Part shown: in pieces, positions 44,860-54,642 of the stretch | Numbering within the stretch: the stretch's first letter is position 1 | Layout: every line of letters begins with the position of its first letter | Translations under genes and position numbers: made by a program | The notes under the pieces: model-generated | The model's input: only the letters and a program-made list of their open reading frames with translations | What the model was told of the DNA's origin: nothing | Databases searched by the model: none | Assembly (NCBI RefSeq): GCF_002813755.1 | Contig: NZ_CP018061.1 | Coordinates: 1,912,001-1,976,000, forward strand | Length of the DNA: 64,000 nucleotides | DNA from: Enterococcus mundtii | Lineage (GTDB): Bacteria; Bacillota; Bacilli; Lactobacillales; Enterococcaceae | Direction: 5' to 3'

Positions 44860-46278
44860 TTATTTCTTTTTCTTCTTTTTCTTTTTGTTTTTCTTCATCA
44901 TGCGATTCATCGCCATTTTTCCTAGCTTACCTTTGACACCGGTACCGAACATTTGGTCCATGCCAGGAATATTCATGTCCCCTTTAGACATTTGTTGCAT
45001 CATCTTACGGGATTCTTTGAATTGTTTGATCATACGATTGACTTCCACTACGCTGTTCCCTGAACCAGCAGCAATTCTGCGTCGGCGGCTTGGATTCAAT
45101 AGGTCTGGGTTTTCACGTTCTGCAGGTGTCATCGAATAAACCATTGCTTTTTTACGCTCAACATCTTTCGGATCAACTTTGATATTTTCGATTCCTGGCA
45201 CCTGATTCATTCCTGGGATCATTTTTAATAAGTCTTCGATTGGGCCCATACCCATGACTTGATCCAATTGTTCAATGAAATCATTGAAGTCAAATGAGTT
45301 CTCACGCATTTTTTGCGCAAGCTCTTCTGCTTTTTTCTCATCATAGTCTTGTTGCGCTTTTTCAATCAGCGTCAACATATCCCCCATACCAAGGATACGA
45401 CTTGCCATACGATCTGGATGGAAGACTTCTAAGTCAGTCAGCTTTTCACCAGAACCGATGAACTTGATTGGTGCACCTGTCACTGAACGAATCGATAACG
45501 CCGCTCCCCCACGTGTGTCTCCATCTAATTTTGTGATGACGACCCCTGTGATCCCTAATTGTTGATTGAAGCTATCCGCAACGTTGACGGCATCTTGACC
45601 AGTCATCGCATCGACAACGAGTAGGATTTCGTTAGGTTGTGTCAAGTCTTTGATTTGTTTTAATTCATCCATCAATGTTTCATCAATGTGTAAACGACCG
45701 GCTGTATCGATCAATACGTAATCATTTTTCTTTTCTTTTGCGAGTTCCATCCCTTGACGAACGATTTCTACAGGACTCACATCTGTTCCCATATCAAAAA
45801 CCGGAACATCCAATTGCTGTCCTAAAACTTTCAACTGGTCGATGGCAGCAGGACGGTACACGTCACCTGCAATCAATAAGGGACGAGCATTTTCATTTTT
45901 CTTTAAATAATTCGCTAATTTACCAGTAAACGTTGTTTTACCTGCCCCTTGCAAACCAGCCATCATGATGACAGTCGGGATTTTTGGAGATTTAGTCAAT
46001 TCGACCGTTTCTGAACCCAAAGTGATCGTTAACTCTTCATCCACGATCTTTACGATTTGTTGTGCTGGAGAAAGACTATCAAGTACTTCTGCTCCAACTG
46101 CACGTTCGCGCACACGTTTCGTAAAATCTTTGACTACTTGTAAGTTGACATCGGCTTCTAATAGCGCAAGACGGATCTCGCGCATCATTTCCTTGACGTC
46201 AGCTTCAGAGACTTTTCCTTTTTTTCGTAACTTTGACATCGCCTGTTGTAGGCGTTCAGTTAAGCTTTCAAATGCCAT
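44860..46278 (-). CDS. ffh: Signal recognition particle protein Ffh
   Basis: A 472-residue SRP54 GTPase: N domain, G domain with GLQGAGKTTFTGKLA near residue 107, DTAGRLHIDE, and TKLDGDTRGGAALS, then the methionine-rich M domain (MGMGPIEDLLKMIPGM; RRRRIAAGSGNSVVEVNRMIKQF binds 4.5S RNA). It targets signal sequences to the membrane with FtsY. The C-terminus ends in an almost pure run of about a dozen lysines after MNRMMKKN. It follows ylxM by 20 bp, the usual pair. Confidence 0.97.
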   Translation of the reverse strand: MAFESLTERLQQAMSKLRKKGKVSEADVKEMMREIRLALLEADVNLQVVKDFTKRVRERAVGAEVLDSLSPAQQIVKIVDEELTITLGSETVELTKSPKIPTVIMMAGLQGAGKTTFTGKLANYLKKNENARPLLIAGDVYRPAAIDQLKVLGQQLDVPVFDMGTDVSPVEIVRQGMELAKEKKNDYVLIDTAGRLHIDETLMDELKQIKDLTQPNEILLVVDAMTGQDAVNVADSFNQQLGITGVVITKLDGDTRGGAALSIRSVTGAPIKFIGSGEKLTDLEVFHPDRMASRILGMGDMLTLIEKAQQDYDEKKAEELAQKMRENSFDFNDFIEQLDQVMGMGPIEDLLKMIPGMNQVPGIENIKVDPKDVERKKAMVYSMTPAERENPDLLNPSRRRRIAAGSGNSVVEVNRMIKQFKESRKMMQQMSKGDMNIPGMDQMFGTGVKGKLGKMAMNRMMKKNKKKKKKKK

Positions 46279-46298
46279 ATTTTATTCATTCCTTTTTG

Positions 46299-46637
46299 TT
46301 ATTCTTCGATTTCTTGAATTTTTTTGATGTATCCTTGCAGCGTTTGATCTTCAGGATACTGTTCATTGATATAGTTCGTCAATTCTGTCAACAACTGTTC
46401 ACGAACGACATAATCAGAAAAAAGGTGGAGTTTTTTTTCGTAATTCTCCAAGATCTTGCTCGTTCGTTTGATATTATCATAAACTGCTTGGCGACTGACC
46501 TCATATTCTTCAGCGATTTCTCCAAGTGAAAAATCATCTGCATAATATAATTCCATATAATTCATTTGTTTCTCAGTCAACAGTGTCGAATAAAATTCAA
46601 AAAGAGCATTCATCCGATTGGTTTTCTCAATTTCCAT
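46299..46637 (-). CDS. ylxM: YlxM/P13-family SRP-associated helix-turn-helix protein
   Basis: A 112-residue protein with a sigma-region-4-like [32 protein letters not shown]. YlxM is encoded beside ffh in most Firmicutes and in streptococci stimulates SRP GTPase activity. It overlaps the upstream DUF523 gene by 11 bp. Strong call from motif and context. Confidence 0.95.
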   Translation of the reverse strand: MEIEKTNRMNALFEFYSTLLTEKQMNYMELYYADDFSLGEIAEEYEVSRQAVYDNIKRTSKILENYEKKLHLFSDYVVREQLLTELTNYINEQYPEDQTLQGYIKKIQEIEE

Positions 46638-47100
46638 TCAACTCACCTCGTTGATCCATCCACTCTTCTTCTGAGCAGACACTGATTTTTTGTTGGAGAA
46701 AATAGGCGGTTGCTACGCCAATGCCTTCTTTCAGACTACCAGTGAAACTACCATCATAGATAGTTGATGAGCCGCAGGAAGGACTATTTGCTTTTAAGAT
46801 CAACGTTGAGATCTGCTTTTCCTTGAGTACTTGATAAGCATTGATCGCACCATTTTTATAAGCTTCTGTAACATCTTTTCCAGAGATCGTCATGACCTTA
46901 GCCTGATGATCCCAGACATCAAACCCATCACCACCAACGATTTCTGCTGGTTCTCTTGGAATGGGCAAACCTCCTGCTACTTCTGGACAGATCACGATTG
47001 CTTGACCTTCTGTCACGAGTTTTTTTAAGGCAGGGATTGTTTGTTCCCGGCCATCATAGCGACATGAGACGCCACCTAAACAAGCACTGATACCGATCAT
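46627..47100 (-). CDS. DUF523 family protein
   Basis: A 157-residue protein of the DUF523 family: [16 protein letters not shown] at the start, [19 protein letters not shown], and [20 protein letters not shown]. Three conserved cysteine motifs suggest a metal or redox site, but the function is not established. It is the first gene before ylxM-ffh, overlapping ylxM by 11 bp. Confidence 0.85.
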   Translation of the reverse strand: MIGISACLGGVSCRYDGREQTIPALKKLVTEGQAIVICPEVAGGLPIPREPAEIVGGDGFDVWDHQAKVMTISGKDVTEAYKNGAINAYQVLKEKQISTLILKANSPSCGSSTIYDGSFTGSLKEGIGVATAYFLQQKISVCSEEEWMDQRGELNGN

Positions 47101-47227
47101 CGGACATTTTCTCCTTTAGCTGAGCAAATTGCTTTTATATTATACCATTTATTTAGCTGGTTAAATAGTCCTTGCCCCCGATTCTGTGCTAAAATAAAGG
47201 AGATGAAATTTATCAAAAGGAGAATTT

Positions 47228-47932
47228 ATGAAAAAAGTACTAGTTGTTGATGACGAACCCTCAATTGTAACATTACTGACATTCAATCTTGAAAAAGAAG
47301 GATATAAAGTAACCAGTGCTGCAGATGGTCAAGAAGGTCTTGATCTTGCATTGGAACATTCATATGATTTCATTATTTTAGATGTGATGCTTCCTTCGAT
47401 CGATGGCATCGCGATCACACAAAAGCTCCGTCAAGAAAAAAATGATACACCTATATTGATCCTAACAGCTAAAGATGATCAAGTCGATCGAATCATCGGA
47501 CTGGAGATCGGTGCGGATGATTATTTGACGAAACCTTTCAGCCCTCGGGAAGTCCTTGCACGGATGAAAGCCATCTTTCGTCGGATCGAGCCCCGTAAAA
47601 CTCAATCTGATGAGGCAGAACCAGAATACTTATCGATTGGACAAATCAAAGCCGACTTGACGAATTATCAAGTGACGATCGAGGACCAACCGATCGAACT
47701 TACGCCGAAAGAATTTGAGTTGCTTGTTTATTTCATGAAACGCAAAGATCGAGTGATCGACCGAGATACACTGTTGGATCGTATCTGGAATTTTGATTTT
47801 TCTGGACAAAGTCGTATTGTTGATGTCCATGTCAGTCATTTACGTGAAAAAATCGAGCGTGATCCGAAACATCCTAAATATTTACTGACTGTTCGGGGCT
47901 TTGGTTATAAATTCCAGGAACCAAAACGATGA
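47228..47932 (+). CDS. phoP: Response regulator PhoP
   Basis: A 234-residue OmpR-type regulator: acidic pocket DDEPS, phospho-acceptor Asp in FIILDVMLPSIDG, Lys in YLTKPFSP, and a winged helix DNA-binding domain ending RIVDVHVSHLREKIERDPKHP and LLTVRGFGYKF. It overlaps phoR as ATGA. Among OmpR regulators PhoP and WalR are similar; the pstS gene with a phased TGTAAA array 5 kb away supports PhoP. It starts after AAAAGGAG, with an extended -10 (TGTGCTAAAAT) about 30 bp upstream. Confidence 0.88.
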   Translation: MKKVLVVDDEPSIVTLLTFNLEKEGYKVTSAADGQEGLDLALEHSYDFIILDVMLPSIDGIAITQKLRQEKNDTPILILTAKDDQVDRIIGLEIGADDYLTKPFSPREVLARMKAIFRRIEPRKTQSDEAEPEYLSIGQIKADLTNYQVTIEDQPIELTPKEFELLVYFMKRKDRVIDRDTLLDRIWNFDFSGQSRIVDVHVSHLREKIERDPKHPKYLLTVRGFGYKFQEPKR

Positions 47933-49671
47933 AAAAACAATGGAAAAAATTCTCCGAGCGCTTGTTTTTTCTCATCTTGTTGCTTGGCTTATTTTTTGGT
48001 GGATGGCAGATCATCTCCCATTATTTCCAACAACAGATCATTGAACAACAAGAAAGTTATTTGACTAAAAAAGCGCAGTTATTGGCTCGTCAACTAGATG
48101 TCGAGAATCCTACTTCTGCTAGTAATAAAACAGTTCTGGATGAATTTGTCCATCAATCCAATGAACGAGTGACGTTGATCGATCAAACTGGCACGATCAT
48201 TTATGACACAGAAGAATCTTCTTTGCATGAACAAAGAAAAACACGCCCGGAAATCAAAGCGATCTTAGAAGGAAGTACGCTTGGTACTTCTCTTCGTAAG
48301 AGTACGACATTGAATGAAGAATTACTTTATGTCGCCTTGCCCATCAAAGTCAATGGAAAATTGGTAGCGATCATTCGCATCGCTGAACCTACAAGTGGCT
48401 TTCTTCCTCGTACGGAAAGTTTTCGCCGTTGGGTATTCGGTTTCTTCTTGGTTTTCTTTCTTTTATTGACATTTATGATCTACTACCTGATTTACCAACG
48501 AAACCAACCACTCAAAACAGTGATTCCTGTTTTGAAAAAAATGGTCAAGAACCCGGAACAAACGGAGATCATCATGCAGACTTCTGATCAATGGGAAGAA
48601 TTATACCAGACGATCAATGGCTTGAGTGAACAGATGACCAAAATGTATCGCGCTTATACGACGACGGAGGAACAATTATACAGCTTGTTGAATGAATTGA
48701 TGATCGGTGTCTTTCTGATTGACTCCAATGCCACACTGCGCCTGCTTAATCCAAAAATGCAAGTCCATCTAGGTGTGAAAGATTATCAAGAAAATCAACA
48801 TTACACAGAAGTGATCCGCGAACCAAAATTGATCCAATTGATCCATCAAGTTTCTCCGTCTGAACCGATCGTTCATCAAGAAGTCACGATTGCTGACGGT
48901 ACGCAAACACTGGATATCAGCTTGCGTTATTTCAATAGTTCAGAGGATACTGGACAAATTTTAGGTGTTGCTTATGATCTGACAAAAGTCAGACATTTAG
49001 AAAAAATGCAAAAAGATTTTGTCGGCAATGTCTCACATGAATTAAAAACACCTGTCACTTCTTTGATTGGGTTTACTGAGACTTTACTGGACGGTGCAAA
49101 AGAGGACCCCGACACACTGACTGAATTTCTATTGATCATGCAAAAAGATGCGATTCGTTTAGATAAGCTGATCCGAGAAATTATTCAGTTATCAAAAGAC
49201 GAAGAGAGTTTACATGAAACCCAAACGATCTATATGGAGCCTTATTTCCAACAGGTGATCCAAAGCTATCAACCAATGATTCGGAAAAAACAGTTGACGA
49301 TCAAATTGATTGGAGAAAATACTGCCTTTACGACACATCCTGATTTGCTTTACCCGATCATCAAAAACTTATTTGAAAACGCGATCCAATATTCAAAAGA
49401 AGAAAGTGAGATCATCCTTCGCTACGAAAGCCACGATCAGCTGATTTTCTCTGTACAAGATTTTGGTATTGGTATCGATCGCGAAGATCAAGAACGCATC
49501 TTTGAACGTTTTTATCGTGTAGATAAAGCGCGTAGTCGTCATTCAGGTGGTACAGGATTAGGATTGTCGATCGTGAAAGAATACGTGAATTTACTTCATG
49601 GCACGGTGGAAATCAAGAGTCACCCTGGTATCGGCTCTACCTTTATTGTGACGATCCCTAAAATCAATTAA
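47929..49671 (+). CDS. phoR: Sensor histidine kinase PhoR
   Basis: A 580-residue kinase. A first membrane helix near residues 10-30, an extracytoplasmic domain of about 130 residues and a second helix (VFGFFLVFFLLLTFMIYYLI) lead into a PAS-like domain (LLNELMIGVFLIDSNATLRLLNP). HisKA has FVGNVSHELKTPVTSLIGF, and the ATPase domain has NLFENAIQYS and GGTGLGLSIVKEYV. It phosphorylates PhoP under phosphate limitation by family precedent. Complete; the terminator follows at 49701. Confidence 0.9.
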   Translation: MKKQWKKFSERLFFLILLLGLFFGGWQIISHYFQQQIIEQQESYLTKKAQLLARQLDVENPTSASNKTVLDEFVHQSNERVTLIDQTGTIIYDTEESSLHEQRKTRPEIKAILEGSTLGTSLRKSTTLNEELLYVALPIKVNGKLVAIIRIAEPTSGFLPRTESFRRWVFGFFLVFFLLLTFMIYYLIYQRNQPLKTVIPVLKKMVKNPEQTEIIMQTSDQWEELYQTINGLSEQMTKMYRAYTTTEEQLYSLLNELMIGVFLIDSNATLRLLNPKMQVHLGVKDYQENQHYTEVIREPKLIQLIHQVSPSEPIVHQEVTIADGTQTLDISLRYFNSSEDTGQILGVAYDLTKVRHLEKMQKDFVGNVSHELKTPVTSLIGFTETLLDGAKEDPDTLTEFLLIMQKDAIRLDKLIREIIQLSKDEESLHETQTIYMEPYFQQVIQSYQPMIRKKQLTIKLIGENTAFTTHPDLLYPIIKNLFENAIQYSKEESEIILRYESHDQLIFSVQDFGIGIDREDQERIFERFYRVDKARSRHSGGTGLGLSIVKEYVNLLHGTVEIKSHPGIGSTFIVTIPKIN

Positions 49672-49700
49672 TCGTGGACCTGATAGGTATAAATGAAATA

Positions 49701-49744
49701 AGCGTCAACATCCAAGAACATTTCTGTTTTAGGAGGTTGACGCT
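49701..49744 (+). terminator. Terminator of phoPR
   Basis: AGCGTCAAC (49701-49709) pairs with GTTGACGCT (49736-49744), followed by ATCTTTTTG. Confidence 0.8.
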
Positions 49745-49771
49745 ATCTTTTTGTATACAATAAGTCTTGGC

Positions 49772-52225
49772 TCACTTCTTGAAAAAGGGGAATACTTTTC
49801 TCCAACGTTTTTTCGTACGTGTCGTATCGATCTTATCTAAATGCAAATATTTTTCCACGAAAAAGGTCAACTGACGAAAGATGGATTCTGCTGCGAAAAA
49901 GAGCATGACCACCATTAAGATAGACACTGGCGAAATGGCTGATATTGAAAATAGTTTATGCAAGAAGACAACAGAAAAGACGATTCCACTTGCACAAAAT
50001 AGCATGATCCGTGTTCGAAATTGATTCAATGGTTGACAGATTTTATAAAGGACTAAAAAGCCAACAACGATCAGCAACATGGTAGAAGCTGTCGACGTAT
50101 CGGTTTTGTTCAGATTTAAAATCGAACCACCCACGACTAAAGCGCCTACCACCATCATATCGGTCAGACCACCCGGAATGGCTTTTTCCAAGACGTTCTC
50201 AATGAATCGGCCTTTGATTCGGTTTTCATTTTCTTCCAATGCTAATAAAAAGGAAGGTAACCCGATCGTAAATAAACTGATCAATGTGATTTGTGAAGGT
50301 TCTAATGGATAAGTGAATGCAAAAAGAACAGAAAAAACAGACAATAAGAATGAAAAAATATTTTTTACTAAGAAAAGACTGGCAGAACGTTCGATATTGT
50401 TTACGACACGCCGTCCTTCGCCAACAATCTCTGGCATTTTAGAAAAATCTGATTCCAACAAGACCACTTGTGCCGCTTGCATCGTCGCTTCATTCCCTGA
50501 TGCCATCGCAATGCTACAATCGGCTTCTTTCATCGCCAAGATATCATTTACCCCATCCCCAGTCATCGCCACTGTATGCTTCTCTTTTAGTAAACGGACA
50601 AATTCCTTTTTTTGTTCTGGTTTGACACGGCCAAAGACAGTATATTTTTCCATGGCTTCTGGAAATTCTTCTTCCCTTAACGAGGAGACATCCACATATT
50701 GCTCCGCGTTTGAAATACCCGCTTGTGTGGCAACATGAGAAACTGTCGCTGGGTTATCACCAGAAATCACTTTGATAGCAACTTCTTGTTTCTTAAAGTA
50801 ATTAAACGTTGCTTTCGCTTCTTGACGGATCGGATTAGCAATCAATAAATAACCTAACGGGATAACGGCTTCTTCCAAGTCTTCTTGTGACAGTACCCCT
50901 TGGTATTCACCGAAAACTAATACCCGATAGCCTTGTTCCGTATACGCGCTAAATTCAGAAGCATAACTCGTGAACGCTTCGCGTAAGACCATTTCTGGTG
51001 CTCCAAGGACATACGTTTTATCCGTAAATGTCACGCTGCTATATTTTCTCACAGAAGAAAAGGGTAAACTTGCTGTTGCCTCCCTGTCAGAATGCTTCGT
51101 GAAGTAATTTTTGATTGCTTGCATCGTTTCATTGTCAGCTTCGATTGCCTGTGCGTAGTCACCAAGTAATTCATCCAACTGATCTGCTGTTTGTTTTGCT
51201 AAAGAATTTTCAGGAATCAGCACACGTTGAACGTCCATTGCATTTTCAGTGATTGTTCCTGTTTTATCGACACATAATACATCCACTCGTGCTAACGTCT
51301 CGATGCTTTTCATGTCATGCAGCAACACTTGTTGTTTTGCTAAGCGCGTCGCACTCATTGCTAGTGCAATCGTTGTGAGTAGGTACAGCCCTTCAGGAAT
51401 CATGCCGATCAACGCAGCTTCCATCGAAACAATACTCTCTCTTAATGTATTGCCATTGTAAAAATAGCTTTGAGAAAATAAGGTCAATCCAATGGGGATA
51501 ATGATGATCCCTACCCATTTGATGATCTTATCTAACGAAGCAATCATCTCGGATTGTTCTCCAGTACCCATTTCTTTTGCTTGCATCGTTAATTTGGCAA
51601 TATAAGATTCATTGCCAACTCGTGTCAACTGAACTTTTGCTTTACCCGTAACGATGAAGCTTCCTGACATTAATTCATCGCCGATTTCCTTACTTATCTC
51701 ATCCGCTTCACCAGTCAATAACGCTTCATTCACTTGTAGATTACCTTCTATGATCTTTCCATCTGCGGGGATCTGGTCTCCTGTTTTTAGAATGACGAGA
51801 TCATCTAGAACTAACTCTTCGATAGTTATCTTCTGTTCTTGACCATTCCGTAATACTTTGACTGTTGCGGCATGTAACATGCTCAACTGATCTAAAATTT
51901 TCTTGGAATGGATCTCTTGATAGATCGCAATGCCAGTATTTGCCAATATGACAGGTAAAAAAGTCAAATTTTTATAGGAATTGACGACACACAATAAAAT
52001 CGCTAGGACTAAAAAAATCAGATTGAAATAAGTAAAGACATTTTCCATCACGATTTGTTTGTTCGTTTTAAATGTAGGACTCGTTGCTTGATTGACAGCG
52101 CCAACACGTATTCGCTCTTGGACCTGTTTGTCTGTCAGCCCTTCATTTTTGTTAGGATCGATGCGTTCTAATTGTGCCAACATTTGCTGTATCTGTTTTT
52201 CTCGCTGCTTTTCTTTTCTTTTCAT
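49772..52225 (-). CDS. Cation-transporting P-type ATPase (CtpE-like, IIA-related)
   Basis: An 817-residue P-type ATPase. It has actuator motif ALLTGEADEISK, membrane motif MIPEGLYLL (helix 4), phosphorylation site CVDKTGTITENAMDV, nucleotide site with KYSSVTF, and hinge MTGDGVNDILAMKEADCSIAM. It lacks N-terminal metal-binding CxxC or His-rich parts, and the PEGL motif points to the Ca/Mg-type group related to mycobacterial CtpE rather than heavy-metal pumps. The substrate, perhaps calcium, is inference. It is convergent with phoR and has pstS upstream in the same direction, separated by a terminator. Confidence 0.85.
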   Translation of the reverse strand: MKRKEKQREKQIQQMLAQLERIDPNKNEGLTDKQVQERIRVGAVNQATSPTFKTNKQIVMENVFTYFNLIFLVLAILLCVVNSYKNLTFLPVILANTGIAIYQEIHSKKILDQLSMLHAATVKVLRNGQEQKITIEELVLDDLVILKTGDQIPADGKIIEGNLQVNEALLTGEADEISKEIGDELMSGSFIVTGKAKVQLTRVGNESYIAKLTMQAKEMGTGEQSEMIASLDKIIKWVGIIIIPIGLTLFSQSYFYNGNTLRESIVSMEAALIGMIPEGLYLLTTIALAMSATRLAKQQVLLHDMKSIETLARVDVLCVDKTGTITENAMDVQRVLIPENSLAKQTADQLDELLGDYAQAIEADNETMQAIKNYFTKHSDREATASLPFSSVRKYSSVTFTDKTYVLGAPEMVLREAFTSYASEFSAYTEQGYRVLVFGEYQGVLSQEDLEEAVIPLGYLLIANPIRQEAKATFNYFKKQEVAIKVISGDNPATVSHVATQAGISNAEQYVDVSSLREEEFPEAMEKYTVFGRVKPEQKKEFVRLLKEKHTVAMTGDGVNDILAMKEADCSIAMASGNEATMQAAQVVLLESDFSKMPEIVGEGRRVVNNIERSASLFLVKNIFSFLLSVFSVLFAFTYPLEPSQITLISLFTIGLPSFLLALEENENRIKGRFIENVLEKAIPGGLTDMMVVGALVVGGSILNLNKTDTSTASTMLLIVVGFLVLYKICQPLNQFRTRIMLFCASGIVFSVVFLHKLFSISAISPVSILMVVMLFFAAESIFRQLTFFVEKYLHLDKIDTTRTKKRWRKVFPFFKK

Positions 52226-52363
52226 AACTAATCCCTCAACTTTTTTTCTACTCTTTAACCATACGTCATTTTGCCAAATAAATCCTCAGATATAACTGAT
52301 ATTCTTCTTTCAAAACTGTCATATGGAAAAAAACGAAAACGTAGAGTGAGCAATAAACTAAAA

Positions 52364-52394
52364 AAGCTTAGATCCTCAACGAGGAACTAAGCTT
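52364..52394 (-). terminator. Terminator of pstS
   Basis: AAGCTTAG..CCTC pairs with GAGG..CTAAGCTT around a three-base loop, followed on the minus strand by TTTTTTAG. Confidence 0.85.
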
Positions 52395-52449
52395 AATAAT
52401 CAATGGTAGTCGTTATGAATAAACATGTGATTGAAAGATGTATTCAATC

Positions 52450-53334
52450 TTATGATAAGTTACCTTCTGCGTCACGTTCAACTTTCATCATGCTGATCGG
52501 TAGGTAGCCTAAATCTTGTACTGGTCCTTCTTGAACGGCATCAGTCATCATGAAGTCTAAGAACTTCTTCACTTCTGGTTCTGGTTCGCCATTTGTATAC
52601 ATATGCTCATAAGACCAAATTTCCCAGCTATTGTCTGAGACATTTTCAGGAGTTGGTTCTACACCGTTGATTTTCAACGCTTGAGTAGAATCATCTAAAT
52701 AAGAGAATGCTAAATAGCTGATCGCACCTGGTGTTTGTGAAACGATTTGACGAACTGTTCCTGATGAATCTTGTTCTTGAGATTGTATTGGTACAGCGCC
52801 ATCTAATGCCCAGTATTCAAAGGTTGCACGAGTGCCACTTCCGTTTGCACGGTTGATGACGTTGATTTCTTGATCTGCTCCGCCTAGTTCACTCCAATTA
52901 GTGATCTTACCAGTGAAGATCTCGATCAATTGTTCTTTTGTAATATCTTCAACGCCTGTATCTTTATTTACGATTGGTGCCATTCCAACAACTGCTACAC
53001 GATGGTCTACCAATTTACTTGCATCGATCCCATCTCTTTGTTCTGCAAATACATCAGAGTTTCCGATTGTTACAGCACCTGACGCTACTTGACTAAGACC
53101 TGTTCCACTTCCGCCACCTTGAACAGAAATCTGATAGTTGGGGTTATCTTGTGTAAACATTTCTTGTGCAGCATCAACTAAAGGTTGCAAAGCGGTTGAA
53201 CCGACCGCTACGATTTTTACTTGATCATCTGAACTAGCTGAGTTGCTTGCTGATCCATTCGTACTTCCTGAACCAGAACCACATCCAGCTAAGATAAAAC
53301 CTAATACTCCTAAAGAAAATAAAACTTTTTTCAT
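52450..53334 (-). CDS. pstS: Phosphate-binding lipoprotein PstS
   Basis: A 294-residue binding protein with a lipobox (GFILAGC, Cys18), a Ser/Gly linker and the PstS core: VAVGSTALQPLVDAAQEMF, SVQGGGSGTGLSQVASGAVTIGNSD and NRANGSGTRATFEYWAL, the residues that clasp phosphate. It captures phosphate for a PstCAB importer, whose genes are not in this window. A phased array of TGTAAA-type hexamers upstream suggests PhoP control. Family call strong. Confidence 0.95.
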   Translation of the reverse strand: MKKVLFSLGVLGFILAGCGSGSGSTNGSASNSASSDDQVKIVAVGSTALQPLVDAAQEMFTQDNPNYQISVQGGGSGTGLSQVASGAVTIGNSDVFAEQRDGIDASKLVDHRVAVVGMAPIVNKDTGVEDITKEQLIEIFTGKITNWSELGGADQEINVINRANGSGTRATFEYWALDGAVPIQSQEQDSSGTVRQIVSQTPGAISYLAFSYLDDSTQALKINGVEPTPENVSDNSWEIWSYEHMYTNGEPEPEVKKFLDFMMTDAVQEGPVQDLGYLPISMMKVERDAEGNLS

Positions 53335-53378
53335 TTATATGCCCCTTTCTTAGTTACAAATTGATTGTATCAGGGTAC

Positions 53379-53438
53379 TGTAAATCCTAGATATTGAATA
53401 TGTAAAGTTATTGTTAAGTTGTGTAAATATATCGTAAA
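53379..53438 (-). promoter_or_regulatory. Tandem TTTACA-type repeats upstream of pstS (probable PhoP boxes)
   Basis: On the plus strand TGTAAA occurs at 53379, 53401 and 53422, TGTTAA at 53412 and CGTAAA at 53433. Successive starts are 22, 11, 10 and 11 bp apart. Bacillus PhoP binds tandem TTAACA/TTTACA-type hexamers spaced about 11 bp, so this looks like a Pho box array, 45-100 bp before the pstS start. Confidence 0.75.
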
Positions 53439-53446
53439 ACAAAAAA

Positions 53447-53464
53447 ACGTCCGAAAATGGACGT
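53447..53464 (-). terminator. Terminator after the 53476-53946 gene
   Basis: ACGTCC (53447-53452) pairs with GGACGT (53459-53464), with a T run following on the minus strand. Confidence 0.75.
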
Positions 53465-53475
53465 CCTACAAAAAA

Positions 53476-53946
53476 CTATATCTTTTCTATAAGTAAGGAT
53501 TGTTCACGGATCTCTGTATAATAGAATAGGCCAACTGCTAACGCAAAGGAAGCAATCGCTACATAAAAACAAGGTTTGATGGTCAAAAAATACATCGCAG
53601 AATAGCTTGTATCTTTTAGTCCACTTTCACTTAATCCATTCGGACCGATGATGATCCTCGGTAATATCGAGAAATAAGATGTAAAGACCAGCATAGAAGA
53701 AAACTGGATCAAATGCCAATTATACTTTTTTATAAATGTTTTTGAAACGATCAAATTCACACTGATCAAAAAATAAAAAAGGGTCAATGTCGGAAAATTT
53801 TTGGAAATAATAAAGCCACTTCCATTGATGATGCCAAGAATCTCAGCACCTTGTACTACTGCATTCACCCATGTAAAAGGCAAAAGAAAAATTGGGAAAA
53901 ACCAAAGAAACAAATACAATTGTTCTAGTTTTATTCTCTTTTTCAT
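53476..53946 (-). CDS. Hypothetical four-helix membrane protein
   Basis: About 156 residues with four hydrophobic segments (LYLFLWFFPIFLLPFTWVNAVV; LTLFYFLISVNLIV; IQFSSMLVFTSYFSILP; CFYVAIASFALAVGLFYY) and a charged C-terminal end. I do not recognise a family. ATG 53946 follows GGGAGGTTTTGT; the longer in-frame start at 53979 has no signal. It lies upstream of pstS but is separated by a terminator and the Pho array, so it is probably an independent gene. Confidence 0.6.
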   Translation of the reverse strand: MKKRIKLEQLYLFLWFFPIFLLPFTWVNAVVQGAEILGIINGSGFIISKNFPTLTLFYFLISVNLIVSKTFIKKYNWHLIQFSSMLVFTSYFSILPRIIIGPNGLSESGLKDTSYSAMYFLTIKPCFYVAIASFALAVGLFYYTEIREQSLLIEKI

Positions 53947-54145
53947 ACAAAACCTCCCAAAAGACACTCCATCTATCATACTATATTCTATTTCTCTAAA
54001 AAAACTGAGGGGAAAGACTAGTTTTTTAAGAATAAAGCAATGAGAGTTTATTCATTTTATTCAGAATATTTCAAAAAAGAATTGATTATTCATTGTTTGA
54101 TTTTACAATAAAAACCAAAGGGAAATGATTTGGAGGAATGTACCT

Positions 54146-54514
54146 TTGCGATTATTTTACATAAAAAAAACAATCTACTTATTGATGTGTGTGCCTTATT
54201 TTTATCTCGCTCTACTTTTTGATTATTATTATCATTCAGTCATCCTATTTATATTATTGATATTTTGGGCTTTTTTTGTTGGTTTTACGTTGAGGCGAAC
54301 CAATCGTTTAAAAACATTGTTTCTTGGCAATCTTTGTTCTGCGAGCACCTCTTATTTATTTTTTGCTAAATGTACAGAATGGCATTTTTTGTATCATCCT
54401 TTTTCACCTGAACAGATCATCTTACTGCTCGCTGGTATTTACTTATTTCCACAGTTATTAGGGATCATCTGGGGTAGCATATTCGCGCGTTATCGTAGAC
54501 ATACTCACTTTTAA
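54146..54514 (+). CDS. Hypothetical small membrane protein
   Basis: About 122 residues with four hydrophobic segments (TIYLLMCVPYFYLALLF; HSVILFILLIFWAFFVGF; FLGNLCSASTSYLFF; IILLLAGIYLFPQLLGIIWG) and an arginine/histidine tail. I do not recognise a family. TTG 54146 is preferred because GGAGG lies nine bases upstream; the ATG at 54125 would place that signal inside the gene. It has a good terminator behind it and stands alone. Confidence 0.55.
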   Translation: MRLFYIKKTIYLLMCVPYFYLALLFDYYYHSVILFILLIFWAFFVGFTLRRTNRLKTLFLGNLCSASTSYLFFAKCTEWHFLYHPFSPEQIILLLAGIYLFPQLLGIIWGSIFARYRRHTHF

Positions 54515-54522
54515 TGACAAAC

Positions 54523-54572
54523 AAAGTAAAGCATCCACAACAGCTGTGAACTGTCCTCAGATGCTTTACTTT
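54523..54572. terminator. Terminator after the 54146-54514 gene
   Basis: Perfect 13-bp arms AAAGTAAAGCATC (54523-54535) and GATGCTTTACTTT (54560-54572), followed by TATTTTTA. An inner CACA..CTGTG pairing adds to it. Confidence 0.85.
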
Positions 54573-54642
54573 TATTTTTATGCTCTATTTTACCTAGTTG
54601 TAATGTTTGATAAATAAATTATCGTCAATACTTCGCAACTTA

